Part shown: in pieces, positions 45,977-56,322 of the stretch
Position numbering within the stretch: position 1 is the stretch's first letter
Layout of the letters: each line of letters opens with the position of its first letter
From: Acidobacteriota bacterium
GTDB taxonomy: Bacteria > Acidobacteriota > Vicinamibacteria > Vicinamibacterales > UBA2999
DNA: 64,000 nt
NCBI GenBank assembly: GCA_963169195.1
Contig: CAUJDN010000066.1
Location: 62,001 to 126,000 of the forward strand
Direction: 5' to 3'
The notes under the pieces: model-generated
Told to the model about the DNA's origin: nothing
Database searches by the model: none
What the model saw: only the letters and a program-made list of their open reading frames with translations
Made by a program: the position numbers and the translations under genes

Positions 45977-47577
45977 CACCGCGACTGGCGCTGGCTGCGG
46001 CGCTGCTGGCCGTGGCCGCCGGTCGGGCAGAGGCACAGCCTGGTTCGGGTGCCGTCGTCGTCCTGCCCTTCGAGAATCCTGCCGCCGATCCGCGGCTGCA
46101 CTGGGTGAGGGACGGGGTGGCCGTGCTCGTCTCGGACGTGCTCGATGCCGCCGGTCACGAGGTGGTGGGGCGCGACGAGCGTGATTCGGCATTCGAACGG
46201 CTGCAGCTGCCGCTGCTCGCGCCGCTCAGCCGTGCGTCCGCGATGAAGGTCGGCTGGGCGGTCGGCGCGGCCACGGTGGTCGTCGGCCGCGTGGAGCTCG
46301 TCGAGCAGGAGCTCGTGGTGTCGGCACGCCTGGTGAATCTGGAGGCGGGACGGCTTCTGCCGGAGGCGGCCAGTCGCGGCTCGATGGCGGATCTGTTTAC
46401 GGTGGCGTCGAGTGTTGCGGCGGCGCTCGCGGGACGGGGTGACACGCCGCTCCGCTGGCAGGCGCCGCCCTCGCTGGCGGCCTTCGAGATGTACATCAGG
46501 GGCCTGATTGCCGAGGCCCCGGCGGTGCAGCGGACATCGTTCGAACAGGCGCTCAAGGCCGCGCCCGCCTACGACGCGGTGCGGCTTGCGCTCTGGCGGC
46601 TGCACACCGAGCAGGGCGAGCACCAGCGCGCCCTCGAACGGGTCGCGGCCGTCGGCGCCGACAGCCCTCTGTCGCGCGAGGCCCGGTTTGCCGCCGCGAT
46701 GTCCCTGCTCAGCCTCGGGCGCGACGACGAGGCATTCTCGACGCTGCGAGCGCTGCAGGCCGATGCGCCGGTCGCCGCGGTGGCCAATGCCCTGGGCGTG
46801 CTGCAGCTGCGGCGCGGGTCGCCGCCGCAGAGCGGCCAGGCCACCTACTACTTCAACCAGGCGACCGAGATCGATCCGTTGGATGCCGACTATGCCTTCA
46901 ACCTCGGCTACGCCTACCTGCGGGACAAGGATCCCCGCGCCGCGGCGTACTGGCTGCGCGAAGCCGTGCGGCGCGAGCCGGCCGACGGCGAGGCGCACTT
47001 CGTGCTGGCGATCGCGCTGCGGCAGGCGGGGGCGGCGACGGAGGCCGACCGCGAGCGCGAGCTCGCGCGCCGCCTCTCCTCGCGGTATGAGACACCGGAG
47101 GCACCACCGTCGGGAGGAGGCGATCCCGTGCCCAGGGGGCTGGAGCGGCTTCGCGATCGGCTCGACCAGCCGTCGGCGCGCGTCGATACGTTCGTGACCG
47201 CGTCCGGTCAGCGGGACCAGGCCGGGCTGGCCGCGTTTCACCTCGATGCCGGCCGGCGGGCGTTCGACCGGGAGGCGGATCGAGAGGCCGCCCGGGAACT
47301 GCGGCGTGCCCTGTACCTCTCGCCCTACCTCGCGGAGGCTCATCTCCTGCTCGGTCGCATCCACCTCCGCGGCGGCCGCGCAGAGGAGGCCGTCCAGACC
47401 CTGAAGATTGCCATCTGGAGCGAGGAGTCCGCCGCGGCGCACGTCGTGCTCGGAGAGGCATTCCTCGCGCTCGAGGACCCGGTCGCGGCGCGTGCCGCCG
47501 TGGACCGCGCGCTGGCCCTCGATCCGCAGTCGGTCGATGCGGCGGCGCTCAAGGCACGGCTCCCGGCGCCGCGGTAG
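45973..47577 (+). CDS. exported tetratricopeptide-repeat protein
   Basis: 534 residues. Signal peptide RLALAAALLAVAAGRAEAQ. An N-terminal alpha/beta part (25-150, VVVLPFENPAADPRLHWVRDGVAVLVSDVL then VVGRVELVEQELVVSARLVNLEAGRLL) resembles TolB/FlgO-type lipoprotein domains. Several TPR units follow, for example around 290 (YYFNQATEIDPLDADYAFNLGYAYL), 322 (AAYWLREAVRREPADGEAHFVL) and 430-530. Probably periplasmic scaffold. It overlaps the upstream hypothetical and precedes the SPOR gene by 27 nt. Confidence 0.85.
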   Translation: MTPRLALAAALLAVAAGRAEAQPGSGAVVVLPFENPAADPRLHWVRDGVAVLVSDVLDAAGHEVVGRDERDSAFERLQLPLLAPLSRASAMKVGWAVGAATVVVGRVELVEQELVVSARLVNLEAGRLLPEAASRGSMADLFTVASSVAAALAGRGDTPLRWQAPPSLAAFEMYIRGLIAEAPAVQRTSFEQALKAAPAYDAVRLALWRLHTEQGEHQRALERVAAVGADSPLSREARFAAAMSLLSLGRDDEAFSTLRALQADAPVAAVANALGVLQLRRGSPPQSGQATYYFNQATEIDPLDADYAFNLGYAYLRDKDPRAAAYWLREAVRREPADGEAHFVLAIALRQAGAATEADRERELARRLSSRYETPEAPPSGGGDPVPRGLERLRDRLDQPSARVDTFVTASGQRDQAGLAAFHLDAGRRAFDREADREAARELRRALYLSPYLAEAHLLLGRIHLRGGRAEEAVQTLKIAIWSEESAAAHVVLGEAFLALEDPVAARAAVDRALALDPQSVDAAALKARLPAPR

Positions 47578-47604
47578 TGCTAAAATCCGTGCGGTCAGAC
47601 GCTG

Positions 47605-48279
47605 ATGGCTACCGCGACGCATGACGACGGGTTCCACGAGATCCAGCTGAACGGCAAGCAACTCGTCTTCCTGTTCATGGCCGTCACCGTGGTGCTGGTC
47701 GTGACCTTCCTCTGCGGCGTCCTCGTTGGGCGCGACCTCCAGGTGAACCGCGAGCGGCCGGCCGACGCGGATGTCCTGGTCGGTGCCGCCGATCCCGATG
47801 CCGCGCCGCCGCTGGCGGTCTCATCAGACTTGCCGGGCACGGCAAGCGGGCCGGTCACCGACGGCGAGGACATCAGCTATGCCGAACGCCTCAAGAACGG
47901 CCCCCCCCCCGCAGAGAAGCTTCGGAGCGCCAACGAGCCCGAGCCGCCGCCCGTGAAGGCCGAGGCCATGGAGGCAGAACCAGCGGCGCCGCCCTCGATC
48001 GCCGCCCCGCCGACGGCCGCCGTGCCGACAGCGCCCGCCGAGCCCCGGGAGGCTGGCTTCGCCATCCAGGTGGCCGCCGTCAAGGATCGCGCAGATGCGG
48101 ATGGCATCGCCAACCGGCTGATCGGCAAGGGATACAAGGCCTACGTCGTGAGCCCCGCGGCGGGAACACCGACGTTGTACCGCGTGCGTGTCGGCAAGTT
48201 CAAGGACCAGCGTGAGGCCGATTCGGTGGCGGCCCGCCTCAAGAAGGAAGAGCAGTTTTCCCCCTGGATCGTTCGCTAG
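47605..48279 (+). CDS. SPOR-domain inner-membrane protein
   Basis: 224 residues. A short cytoplasmic start, one transmembrane helix (about 20-42, LVFLFMAVTVVLVVTFLCGVLVG), a Pro/Ala-rich periplasmic linker, and a C-terminal SPOR domain (150-224, AGFAIQVAAVKDRADADGIANRL..YRVRVGKF). SPOR domains bind denuded peptidoglycan at division sites. TAAAAT (47581-47586) is a possible -10 13 nt after the TPR stop. Oddity: a run of ten C residues inside the linker at 47901-47910. Confidence 0.92.
   Translation: MATATHDDGFHEIQLNGKQLVFLFMAVTVVLVVTFLCGVLVGRDLQVNRERPADADVLVGAADPDAAPPLAVSSDLPGTASGPVTDGEDISYAERLKNGPPPAEKLRSANEPEPPPVKAEAMEAEPAAPPSIAAPPTAAVPTAPAEPREAGFAIQVAAVKDRADADGIANRLIGKGYKAYVVSPAAGTPTLYRVRVGKFKDQREADSVAARLKKEEQFSPWIVR
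47901..47910 (+). repeat. C10 homopolymer in the SPOR gene
   Basis: Ten consecutive C residues code for the end of a Gly and three Pro codons. A one-base slip would frameshift before the SPOR domain. Confidence 0.9.
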
Positions 48280-49808
48280 CGCTCCTCACCGGCGCCCTGC
48301 TCGCGCTCTCGTTCCCCCGGTACGGCCACGGCGTGGTGGCCTTCGGCGCGCTCGTGCCGCTGCTGATCGCCCTCGCGGGCTGGCGTGGCCGCCCCGATGC
48401 GGTGCCGGGCCTGGGATTCCGGCGAGGATTCCTGCTCGGGCTCATCGCGGGCGTCGTGCACTTCGCGGGCACGGTCTACTGGACCGGCGCGACCGTCCGC
48501 ACGTTTGGCGGCCTGCCATGGCCCGTGGCCGCCATCACGGCGGCGCTGCTGGTCTTCTACATGGCCCTGTACGTCGCGCTGGCATCCGGTGTCACCGCCA
48601 TCCTCGTCCGGCGGCTCGGATGGGCGGGCCTCCCGCTTGGCGCCGTGGCCTGGGTGAGCTTCGAATACGCGCGGGGCTGGGCCTTCGGCGGGTTCCCGTG
48701 GATTCCACTCGGCAACACGATGGTCACGCTGCTGCCGATCGCCCAACTGGCCAGCGCGGGCGGGGTCTATGCCCTCACGCTGTTCGTGGGCCTGGTCAAC
48801 GCCGGTTTCGCCGTCGTCATCGTCTCGGGCGCGCGCCGCCGCATCGTCGCACTGGCGACCACGGCGCTCCTCGTGACTGCCGCCGCGACGTGGGGCGGGC
48901 AGCGCCTGGCGGCCAACACGCTCGTCGAGCACGGCACGCCGGTGCGGGTGGGGCTCGTGCAGGGGAACATCGCGCAGGCCGAGAAGTGGGATCCGGCACG
49001 CGCGGGCCAGATTGTCGAACGGTACATGACCCTGACGCGGCAGGCCGTGGAGGCGGGGGCAGAGTTCGTCGTGTGGCCCGAGTCGGCCACGCCCTTCTAC
49101 TTCGATGAGGAGCCGGCGGGGCAGGCGCTGGTCCGGGGGCTTTCGCAGTCCACGGGCGTCCCGCTCCTGTTCGGGACCGACGAGGTGGAGCGCGGCGCGC
49201 CGGCCCGCTACTTCGTCTCGGCATTCATGCTCGACGGCATGGGCGCCACGGCGGCTGTGTACCGCAAGATGCACCTGGTGCCCTTCGGCGAGTACGTGCC
49301 CTTCAAGGACCTGCTGTTCTTCGTCAAGCCGCTGGTCGAGGCCGTGTCCGACTTCACGCCCGGAACCCTGGTGACGATGCTGCCCGTGAACGGGCACATG
49401 GTGAGCACGGCCATCTGCTACGAGGTCACCTACCCGTCGCTGATCAGGGAAGGCGTGCGTCAGGGCAGCGAGCTGCTCACGACCATCACGAACGACGCGT
49501 GGTACGGCGAGTCGTCCGCCCCCTTCCAGCACTTCGAGATGGCGGCGATGCGCGCCATCGAGCAGGGGCGGTACCTCGTGCGCGCGGCGAACACGGGCAT
49601 CACGGGCATCGTGGACCCGTATGGGCGCGTCCTCGCTCGCACGCGCCTCGGGGAGACGACCGTGGTGGTGGGCGAGGCCCGCTTCGTGCAGGCCCGGACG
49701 CTCTATGCCACAATGGGCGATCGCGTCGCGCACGCGGCCATCGCCCTGACGGCGTTGGCCCTTCTCGCGTCCCTCAGGAGACCATGGCCATCGTCATCGA
49801 CGAACTGA
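48264..49808 (+). CDS. lnt: apolipoprotein N-acyltransferase (probable CTG start)
   Basis: Membrane enzyme that adds the third acyl chain to lipoproteins; 514 residues from the proposed start. The triad is visible: Glu in VVWPESATP, Lys in YRKMHLVPFGEY and Cys in STAICYEVTYPSL. Several membrane helices precede and one follows the nitrilase domain. The family N-terminus (LLTGALLALSFPRYGHG) is coded upstream of the first in-frame GTG (48330/48333), and the only initiator-like codon before it is CTG at 48264, with GGAAG about 14 nt upstream. That start overlaps the SPOR gene by 16 nt. If GTG is used, half of the first helix is lost. Confidence 0.85.
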   Translation: MDRSLALLTGALLALSFPRYGHGVVAFGALVPLLIALAGWRGRPDAVPGLGFRRGFLLGLIAGVVHFAGTVYWTGATVRTFGGLPWPVAAITAALLVFYMALYVALASGVTAILVRRLGWAGLPLGAVAWVSFEYARGWAFGGFPWIPLGNTMVTLLPIAQLASAGGVYALTLFVGLVNAGFAVVIVSGARRRIVALATTALLVTAAATWGGQRLAANTLVEHGTPVRVGLVQGNIAQAEKWDPARAGQIVERYMTLTRQAVEAGAEFVVWPESATPFYFDEEPAGQALVRGLSQSTGVPLLFGTDEVERGAPARYFVSAFMLDGMGATAAVYRKMHLVPFGEYVPFKDLLFFVKPLVEAVSDFTPGTLVTMLPVNGHMVSTAICYEVTYPSLIREGVRQGSELLTTITNDAWYGESSAPFQHFEMAAMRAIEQGRYLVRAANTGITGIVDPYGRVLARTRLGETTVVVGEARFVQARTLYATMGDRVAHAAIALTALALLASLRRPWPSSSTN

Positions 49809-50924
49809 TCCGCCGCTCCACCGACCTGCTGAAGCGGGCCGCCGACCTGCGGAGCTATCTTTGACGCCGCTCGTCTGGACGAGGAGTTGAGCCGGCTCGA
49901 GGCGCGGATCGCGGCGCCCGACTTCTGGAACAGGCAGGCGGAGGCCCAGGCTTCGCTCAGGCGGCGCCAGCGGGTGAGCGAGGATCTGCAGTTGCGCGAC
50001 TCGCTCGCGCGGCGCATGGACGACATCGGGGTGCTGGTCGAGTGGGCCGGGGCGGGCGAGGACGTGGCGGCGGATTTCGCGAAGGCGCTCGACGGCCTCG
50101 GGGAGGAGGTCGAGGCGGGCGAGATCAAGAAGATGCTCGGCGGCGAGCACGACGCCGCCAACGCCATCGTGTCCATCCATCCCGGCGCGGGCGGCACCGA
50201 GTCCCAGGACTGGGCCGAAATGCTGCTGCGCATGTACCTGAAGTGGGCCGAGCGCCGCGGGTTCAAGCGCACCATCCTGGATTACCAGCCCGGAGAGGAG
50301 GCCGGACTGAAGAGCGTGACCTTCACGCTGGCCGGCGAGTACGCGTTCGGCCTGATGGCGGCCGAGGCCGGCGTGCACCGCCTGGTGCGCATCTCGCCGT
50401 TCGACCAGGCGGCCCGGCGGCACACCTCGTTCGCCTCGGTCTACGTCTGGCCGGAGATGGACGAGGAGATCGAGATCGACATTCCCGAGAAGGACCTGCG
50501 CATCGACACCTATCGATCGAGCGGGGCGGGCGGCCAGCACGTCAACGTCACCGACTCCGCCGTGCGCATCACGCACCTGCCGACCGGCATCGTCGTGTCG
50601 TGCCAGAACGAGCGATCCCAGCACAAGAACCGTGACGTCGCCATGAAGGTGCTGAAGGCGCGGCTCTACGACCTGAAGGTGAAGGAGCAGCAGAGCAAGC
50701 TGGAGAACATCGGCGGTGTGAAGAAGGACATCGCCTTCGGATCGCAGATCCGGAGCTACGTGCTGCAGCCGTACCAGCTGATCAAGGACCACCGCACGAA
50801 GTACGAGGAGGGGCAGGTCTACAAGGTGCTCGACGGGGATATCGACCCCTTCATCAAGACATACCTGATGCAGAAAGCGTCAGGGACACTCGGCCTGCCC
50901 GTCGATGCCGACGCGGAGGGCTGA
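49784..50924 (+). CDS. prfB: peptide chain release factor 2, programmed +1 frameshift
   Basis: RF2, which reads UGA and UAA. A first frame of 26 codons (49784-49861) ends at TGA 49862-49864; shifting +1 at TATCTTTGAC continues with [23 protein letters not shown] to 50924. The full product is about 379 residues. The recognition tripeptide SPF is in [11 protein letters not shown] and the catalytic GGQ in [17 protein letters not shown]. The ATG has AGGAG upstream and lies inside the end of lnt. The frameshift is the classic RF2 autoregulation, so this is not a broken gene. Confidence 0.97.
49851..49865 (+). promoter_or_regulatory. RF2 programmed frameshift site
   Basis: GGAG (49851-49854), then CTAT, slippery CTT, stop TGA and a following C. 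This mirrors the E. coli element with an internal Shine-Dalgarno just before CTTTGAC. Confidence 0.95.
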
Positions 50925-50941
50925 GCCGGCCCCGGCGCGGG

Positions 50942-53221
50942 TCACGGCCGCGAGACCGCGGCCGGCTGGGTCCCCGAGAGGAAGGCCTCGGTCAGCACGT
51001 TGGGTGCGTCGGAAGGGACGGGCTCGCCGGTGCTCTTGTCCACCGTCATGAAGACGATGTTGCCCGGCGCCTCGAAGTCCGGCACGTGCTCGCGATCCGT
51101 GCGCAGGTCCAGGTAGGCCCTCATGAAGTCGATCCAGATGGGGAGCGCGGCCGTCGTGCCCGTCTCGTTCGGCCCAATCGGCTTCTTCTCGTCGTGGCCC
51201 AGCCACACCCCGACGGTGATGTTCGGATCGAAGCCCACGAACCAGGCGTCGGTGTAGTCGTCCACGGTGCCGGTCTTGCCGGCCAAAGGCCACTTGAGCG
51301 CGTTGGCCGCGGCACCGGTGCCGCGGAGCACCACGCCTCGCAACAGGTTGGTCATGACATAGGCCGTGTCCGCCCGGATCGCGTCCCGCGGCGTGGGCCG
51401 GCTCTCTTCGAGCAGCGTGCCGGCGCGGTCCGTGATCGACAGCACGGAGAACGGCGTCATCCGGATGCCGTGGTTCGGGAAGACGGAGAACGCGCTCGTG
51501 AGCTCGAGGAGGGTGACCTCCTGGGCGCCCAGCGCCATCGAGAGGAACGGGCGGAACGGCTGGCCGAAGCCGAATCGCGCGGCATAGGCGGCCACCTGCG
51601 TCGGCCCCAGCATGTCGATGACCTTCACGGCGGGGATGTTCCGTGACTGCTCCAGCGCATGGCGCAGGGTCATCGGCCCCTGGAACTTGCGGTCGTAGTT
51701 GCCGGGCGCGTAGACGGGCTGGCCCGCGCCCGCGTCGAACGTGGTGGGCGCGTCTTCGAGCATGGTCGTGGGCGTCAGGCCCCGGTCGATCGCCGCCGTG
51801 TAGAGGAAGGGCTTCACCGTCGAGCCCATCTGCCTGAAGGCCTGCGTGGCGCGGTTGAACTTGCTGCGCGCGAAGCTGTAGCCGCCCACCATCGCCAGGA
51901 CTTCACCCGTGCTGTTGTCCAGGGCGACGAGGGCGCCCTCGAGGACGGGCGGTTGTTCCAGCCGCAGCGTCGCGGTCCCTCCCTCGGCGTCCAGCGTCGC
52001 GATCTCGACTTCGACGAGATCGCCGCGCGTCACCAGTTCCGCGGCCGACCGGCGCCGGGTCCACTGGATCGCTGCCCGGTTCAGCTGCCCCGTGAGCGCG
52101 CCGATCCGGAGGTGTGCCACCTCGCCGTCCACGGCGGTCACGAGCGCCGGGACGATCTCGCCCGCGCTCATGGGACGCGCCCAGCGCTCGTGCCTGAAGG
52201 TCTCGAGCGTGTGCTTCTCCCCGAGCACGTTGCGCACCGGCTTGCGGAAGACGCCGCGGCGCTTGTCGATGCGGCGGAGCCCGCGGTCGATGGCGTGGTT
52301 GGCGGCCCGCTGCACTTCGAGGTCGAGCGGCGTGCGGACGGTGAGTCCGCTCTCGTACAACGCCTTCGCGCCGTACTTGGCCTCGAGGTACTTGCGCACT
52401 TCCTCGAGGAAGTACGGGGCCGGACTGCCCTCGGTGCCGGCCTCGCCGGCCACGACGATGGGCTTCGCCCTGGCCTCGGCGGCCTGCCCGGCGGTGATGA
52501 AGCCCTCGCTGGCCATGCGGTCGAGGGCGTAGTTGCGGCGGCGAAGGGCGGCCTCCGGGTTCACGTACGGGCTCTGACGGACGTTCGCCTGGATGATGCC
52601 CGCGATCATCGCCGCTTCCTCGAGCGCCAGGTCCTTCACGTCCTTCCGGAAGTAGAGCTGCGAGGCGGCCTGCACGCCATAGGCGCCATGGCCGAAGTAG
52701 ATCTGGTTGCAGTAGAGCGTGAAGATCTCAGGCTTGCTGTACCGCTTCTCGATCTGGATCGCAACCAGCGCCTCCTTGACCTTGCGCTCCCACGTGCGGT
52801 CGAACCCAATGGTCTTCGGGAACAGGTTGCGCGCGAGCTGCTGGGTGAGCGTGCTGCCCCCGGGCACGTTGCCGCTGGACACGATGTCGCGAACCAGGGC
52901 GAGCATCATTCGCGAGATGCTGAGGCCCGCGTGCTGGAAGAAGCCGGCGTCCTCGGCGGCCAGGACCGCCTGGCGCAGCGTGATGGGGATGTCCTCGTAG
53001 TGCACCACGACGCGCCGCTCGACGGCGAATTCGCCGACGAGCTGGCCGTCCCGGCCGAGCACGCGCGTGATGGTGTTCGGCTGGTAGTGGTCGAGGGCCG
53101 AAACCTCGGGCAGGTCGTCGGAATAGGCGAAGAGGACCCCGCTCAGCGTGCCGAGCAGGGCCGCGCCCACGAAGAGCGCCACGATGGTCGCATGGCGGGC
53201 GATGCGAACGACGACGGTCAT
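50942..53221 (-). CDS. mrcA: class A penicillin-binding protein (PBP1A type)
   Basis: 759-residue bifunctional peptidoglycan synthase. One N-terminal membrane helix (about 8-28). The glycosyltransferase domain shows [14 protein letters not shown] with the catalytic Glu, [14 protein letters not shown] and [18 protein letters not shown]. The transpeptidase domain has SxxK in [10 protein letters not shown], SxN in [10 protein letters not shown] and KTG in [11 protein letters not shown]. An OB-like insert lies between them (about 330-440). The ATG at 53221 has TATACT upstream. It is divergent from dnaK and converges on prfB. Confidence 0.96.
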   Translation of the reverse strand: MTVVVRIARHATIVALFVGAALLGTLSGVLFAYSDDLPEVSALDHYQPNTITRVLGRDGQLVGEFAVERRVVVHYEDIPITLRQAVLAAEDAGFFQHAGLSISRMMLALVRDIVSSGNVPGGSTLTQQLARNLFPKTIGFDRTWERKVKEALVAIQIEKRYSKPEIFTLYCNQIYFGHGAYGVQAASQLYFRKDVKDLALEEAAMIAGIIQANVRQSPYVNPEAALRRRNYALDRMASEGFITAGQAAEARAKPIVVAGEAGTEGSPAPYFLEEVRKYLEAKYGAKALYESGLTVRTPLDLEVQRAANHAIDRGLRRIDKRRGVFRKPVRNVLGEKHTLETFRHERWARPMSAGEIVPALVTAVDGEVAHLRIGALTGQLNRAAIQWTRRRSAAELVTRGDLVEVEIATLDAEGGTATLRLEQPPVLEGALVALDNSTGEVLAMVGGYSFARSKFNRATQAFRQMGSTVKPFLYTAAIDRGLTPTTMLEDAPTTFDAGAGQPVYAPGNYDRKFQGPMTLRHALEQSRNIPAVKVIDMLGPTQVAAYAARFGFGQPFRPFLSMALGAQEVTLLELTSAFSVFPNHGIRMTPFSVLSITDRAGTLLEESRPTPRDAIRADTAYVMTNLLRGVVLRGTGAAANALKWPLAGKTGTVDDYTDAWFVGFDPNITVGVWLGHDEKKPIGPNETGTTAALPIWIDFMRAYLDLRTDREHVPDFEAPGNIVFMTVDKSTGEPVPSDAPNVLTEAFLSGTQPAAVSRP

Positions 53222-53234
53222 GGGCGCAAGTTCC

Positions 53235-53240
53235 AGTATA
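53235..53240 (-). promoter_or_regulatory. -10 box of the PBP gene
   Basis: TATACT on the minus strand, 13 nt before the ATG at 53221; no convincing -35. Confidence 0.5.
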
Positions 53241-53282
53241 GCAACAGGATGTGGCGGTCCAGCGCGTCGAAACGAGCCGATT

Positions 53283-53303
53283 CTTGACACTGGAATACTC
53301 AGA
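53283..53303 (+). promoter_or_regulatory. HAIR-like operator (HspR site) over the dnaK -35 box
   Basis: CTTGACA, 7 nt, ACTCAGA. The known HspR site HAIR is CTTGAGT-N7-ACTCAAG, so both half-sites match 5 of 7 bases with the exact spacer. The site covers the -35 hexamer of dnaK, and hspR is the third gene of the operon. Confidence 0.7.
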
Positions 53304-53312
53304 TTTCATACT
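53284..53312 (+). promoter_or_regulatory. promoter of dnaK
   Basis: Perfect -35 TTGACA (53284-53289), 17-nt spacer, -10 CATACT (53307-53312). The start would fall at about 53319, the A of the ATG, so the mRNA is probably leaderless. Confidence 0.65.
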
Positions 53313-53318
53313 AAGACC

Positions 53319-55241
53319 ATGAGCAAAATCATTGGCATCGACCTGGGAACCACCAACTCGGTAGTGGCGGTGATGGAGGGCGATCAGCCGACCGTCATCC
53401 AGAACGCCGAAGGCAGCCGGCTGACGCCGTCGGTCGTGGCGTTCAGCAAGACCGGCGAGCGGCTGGTGGGCCAGGTGGCCAAGCGTCAGGCCGTCACCAA
53501 CCCCGAGAACACCATCTTCTCGATCAAGCGGTTCATGGGCCGTCGCTACACCGAGGTGAGCGAGGAGATGAAGATGGTGCCCTATACGGTGGCCGGGGCC
53601 GGCAACGGCGACGTGCGGATCAAGGCGGGCGGCCAGGAGCTCGCGCCGCCGCAGATCTCGGCCATGGTGCTCCAGAAGCTGAAGCAGGCCGCCGAGGACT
53701 ACCTGGGCCAGCCCGTCACCAAGGCCGTGATTACGGTTCCCGCGTACTTCAATGATGCCCAGCGGCAGGCCACCAAGGAAGCCGGGCAGATTGCCGGCCT
53801 CGAGGTGATGCGCATCGTCAACGAGCCGACGGCCGCGGCGCTGGCCTACGGCCTCGACAAGAAGTCGAACGAGACCATCGCCGTCTACGACTTCGGTGGG
53901 GGCACGTTCGACATCTCCATTCTGGAGGTCGGGGAGGGCGTGGTGGAGGTCAAGTCCACCAACGGCGACACCCACCTCGGCGGCGACAACCTCGATCAGC
54001 GCATCATCGAGTGGATCATCGACGAGTTCCGGAAGGAAGAGGGCATCGACCTCGGCAAGGATCGCATGGCGCTCCAGCGCCTGCGCGAGGCCGCGGAGAA
54101 GGCGAAGATGGAGCTCTCGTCGGTCATGGAGACCGAGGTCAACCTGCCGTTCATCACCGCGGACGCGACCGGCCCCAAGCACCTCACCCGCAAGCTGACG
54201 CGCGCCAAGTTCGAGTCGCTCGTGGAAGAGCTGCTCCAGAAGACCGTGGTGCCGACCAAGCAGGCGTTGAAGGATGCCGGCGTGGACGCATCCCGCATCG
54301 ACGAGGTGGTGCTGGTGGGCGGGTCCACCCGGATCCCGCGCGTGCAGGCGATTGTCAAGGAGCTGTTCGGCAAGGAGCCGCACAAGGGCGTGAACCCGGA
54401 CGAGGTGGTCGCCGTGGGGGCCGCCATCCAGGCGGGCGTGCTGGCGGGCGAGGTGAAGGACCTCCTGCTGCTCGACGTCACGCCGCTCTCCCTGGGCATC
54501 GAGACGCTGGGCGGGGTGATGACGTCGCTCATCTCGCGCAACACGACGATTCCGACGCGCAAGAGCGAGGTGTTCTCCACGGCGGCCGACAACCAGACCA
54601 GCGTGGAGGTGCACGTGGTGCAGGGCGAGCGCCCCCTGGCGCGCGACAACCGCACGCTGGGCCGCTTCCACCTGGTGGGCATCCCGCCCGCCCCGCGCGG
54701 CGTGCCGCAGATCGAGGTCACCTTCGACATCGATGCGAACGGCATTGTCAACGTGTCGGCCAAGGATCTGGGCACGCAGAAGGAGCAGAAGATCACCATC
54801 ACGGCGTCGTCAGGCCTCAGCAAGGACGAAGTGGACCGGATGATGAAGGAGGCCGAGTCGCACGCGGACGAGGACAAGAAGCGGCGCGAGGAGATCGAGA
54901 CGAGGAACCGCGCCGACCAGGCGGTGTACGGCGCGGAGCGGATGCTGAAGGACACTGGCGACAAGCTGTCGGCGTCGGAGCGTGCCGAGATCGAAGCCGC
55001 CATGGCCGACGTGAAGAAGGCCGTCGAGGCCAACGACACGGCGGGCATGAGCGTGGGCCTGGATCGCCTGGTCGCCGCACAGCACAAGGCCGCCGAGTCG
55101 ATCTACCGGCAGCAGGCCGGCCCGGGTGGCGGCGCGGGCGAGCCGGGCGCCGCGGCAGGCGGGGAGGCCGGGAGTCCCCACGCCGGGGATGCCAGGGAAG
55201 GCGACGTGATCGACGCCGAGGTGGTGGACGACAAGAAGTAG
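53319..55241 (+). CDS. dnaK: molecular chaperone DnaK (Hsp70)
   Basis: 640 residues. The ATPase domain begins [16 protein letters not shown]. Then come [51 protein letters not shown] and [13 protein letters not shown]. The substrate-binding domain starts near 385 ([17 protein letters not shown]), and the lid runs to about 600. The last 45 residues are Gly/Ala-rich and end in the acidic EVVDDKK tail that serves as a co-chaperone or substrate tether in Hsp70s. First gene of dnaK-dnaJ-hspR; no grpE lies between dnaK and dnaJ, unlike in many genomes. Confidence 0.98.
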   Translation: MSKIIGIDLGTTNSVVAVMEGDQPTVIQNAEGSRLTPSVVAFSKTGERLVGQVAKRQAVTNPENTIFSIKRFMGRRYTEVSEEMKMVPYTVAGAGNGDVRIKAGGQELAPPQISAMVLQKLKQAAEDYLGQPVTKAVITVPAYFNDAQRQATKEAGQIAGLEVMRIVNEPTAAALAYGLDKKSNETIAVYDFGGGTFDISILEVGEGVVEVKSTNGDTHLGGDNLDQRIIEWIIDEFRKEEGIDLGKDRMALQRLREAAEKAKMELSSVMETEVNLPFITADATGPKHLTRKLTRAKFESLVEELLQKTVVPTKQALKDAGVDASRIDEVVLVGGSTRIPRVQAIVKELFGKEPHKGVNPDEVVAVGAAIQAGVLAGEVKDLLLLDVTPLSLGIETLGGVMTSLISRNTTIPTRKSEVFSTAADNQTSVEVHVVQGERPLARDNRTLGRFHLVGIPPAPRGVPQIEVTFDIDANGIVNVSAKDLGTQKEQKITITASSGLSKDEVDRMMKEAESHADEDKKRREEIETRNRADQAVYGAERMLKDTGDKLSASERAEIEAAMADVKKAVEANDTAGMSVGLDRLVAAQHKAAESIYRQQAGPGGGAGEPGAAAGGEAGSPHAGDAREGDVIDAEVVDDKK

Positions 55242-55248
55242 CCCGGCC

Positions 55249-56322
55249 ATGGACCTCTATATCGTCCTCGGCGTGCAGCGCGAGGCGACCCCCGGCGACA
55301 TCAAGCGGGCCTATCGCCGGCTGGCGCGGCGCTGGCACCCGGACATCAACCCGGGTGATCGCGAGGCCGCCGTTCGCTTCCGGCAGGTGCTGGAGGCGTA
55401 CGAGACGCTGATCGATCCGGATCGTCGGCGCCGATACGACGCGGGCTCCACGCCAGCGCCGCGCGCGGAGCCGGCGCCCGCGTACGGGTTTGCGGGATTC
55501 GACTTCTCGTCGCGTGTGCACGCGGAGCGGACGACGACCTTCGGGGAGTTGTTCGAGGATGTCTTCGCCCGAAGACACGCGCCGGACATCGCACCCGCGC
55601 ACGGGTCGGATATCCACGCGCAGGCGCAGTTGACGTTCGAGGAGGCGTGGCACGGCGCCGAGCGCACCGTCACGATCACGCGGCACCATCCCTGCCGCCA
55701 CTGCGCCGGCTCGGGCTTCCATCGCGTGTCGGAGACCCGCTGCGTCTCGTGCGAGGGGGCGGGGACGGTGCGGACGGTGCGTGGCCACATGGTGTTCAGC
55801 AAGAACTGCCCGCGGTGCGCGGGTACCGGCCTGCTGCGCCAGGAGCGCTGCGCCTCGTGCCACGGCCAGGGCGTCGCCGCGCGCACCGAGACGATCGCGG
55901 TTCGCACGCCACCCGGCGTGCCCGATGGCGCCCGCGTGCGGGCGCCGGGCAAGGGCCACGCCGGCGTGCGCGGCGGGGCGCCCGGGGATCTCTACCTCGA
56001 GGTGGCGGTGGAGCCCCATCCCGTGTTCCGGCGCGACGGCGACGACGTGCACATGGTGCTGCCGGTGGCGGTGCACGAAGCGGGTCTCGGCACGAAGATC
56101 GATGTCGGCACGCCGGACGGGCCTGCGCGCGTGCGCATTCCCCCGGGCACGCAGTCGGGCCAGCGCTTCCGGTTGCGGGGGCGGGGCGTCCCGACCCGCG
56201 GCGGGGGACGGGGGGATCTCGTGGTGGAAGTGCGCCTCGCGCTGCCGCGGGTGCTCGATGAGCGATCGAAGGAACTGCTCCGCGAGTTCGGGCGCATCAA
56301 CGGGGAGAGCGTGCGGGACTGA
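55249..56322 (+). CDS. dnaJ: DnaJ-class co-chaperone
   Basis: 357 residues. J domain 1-65 with HPD in [12 protein letters not shown] middle region without the long Gly/Phe stretch precedes four zinc-finger repeats at about 145-205: [24 protein letters not shown] and CASCHGQG. The C-terminal substrate-binding beta domains follow ([23 protein letters not shown]). Slightly shorter than E. coli DnaJ (376), mainly by the reduced Gly/Phe linker, but the zinc centre makes it a full type I protein. It starts 7 nt after dnaK. Confidence 0.94.
   Translation: MDLYIVLGVQREATPGDIKRAYRRLARRWHPDINPGDREAAVRFRQVLEAYETLIDPDRRRRYDAGSTPAPRAEPAPAYGFAGFDFSSRVHAERTTTFGELFEDVFARRHAPDIAPAHGSDIHAQAQLTFEEAWHGAERTVTITRHHPCRHCAGSGFHRVSETRCVSCEGAGTVRTVRGHMVFSKNCPRCAGTGLLRQERCASCHGQGVAARTETIAVRTPPGVPDGARVRAPGKGHAGVRGGAPGDLYLEVAVEPHPVFRRDGDDVHMVLPVAVHEAGLGTKIDVGTPDGPARVRIPPGTQSGQRFRLRGRGVPTRGGGRGDLVVEVRLALPRVLDERSKELLREFGRINGESVRD

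Noticed and set aside
49862-49864. Possible broken prfB with an early stop
   Set aside because: The TGA is the programmed RF2 frameshift site with the slippery CTT, not a mutation.
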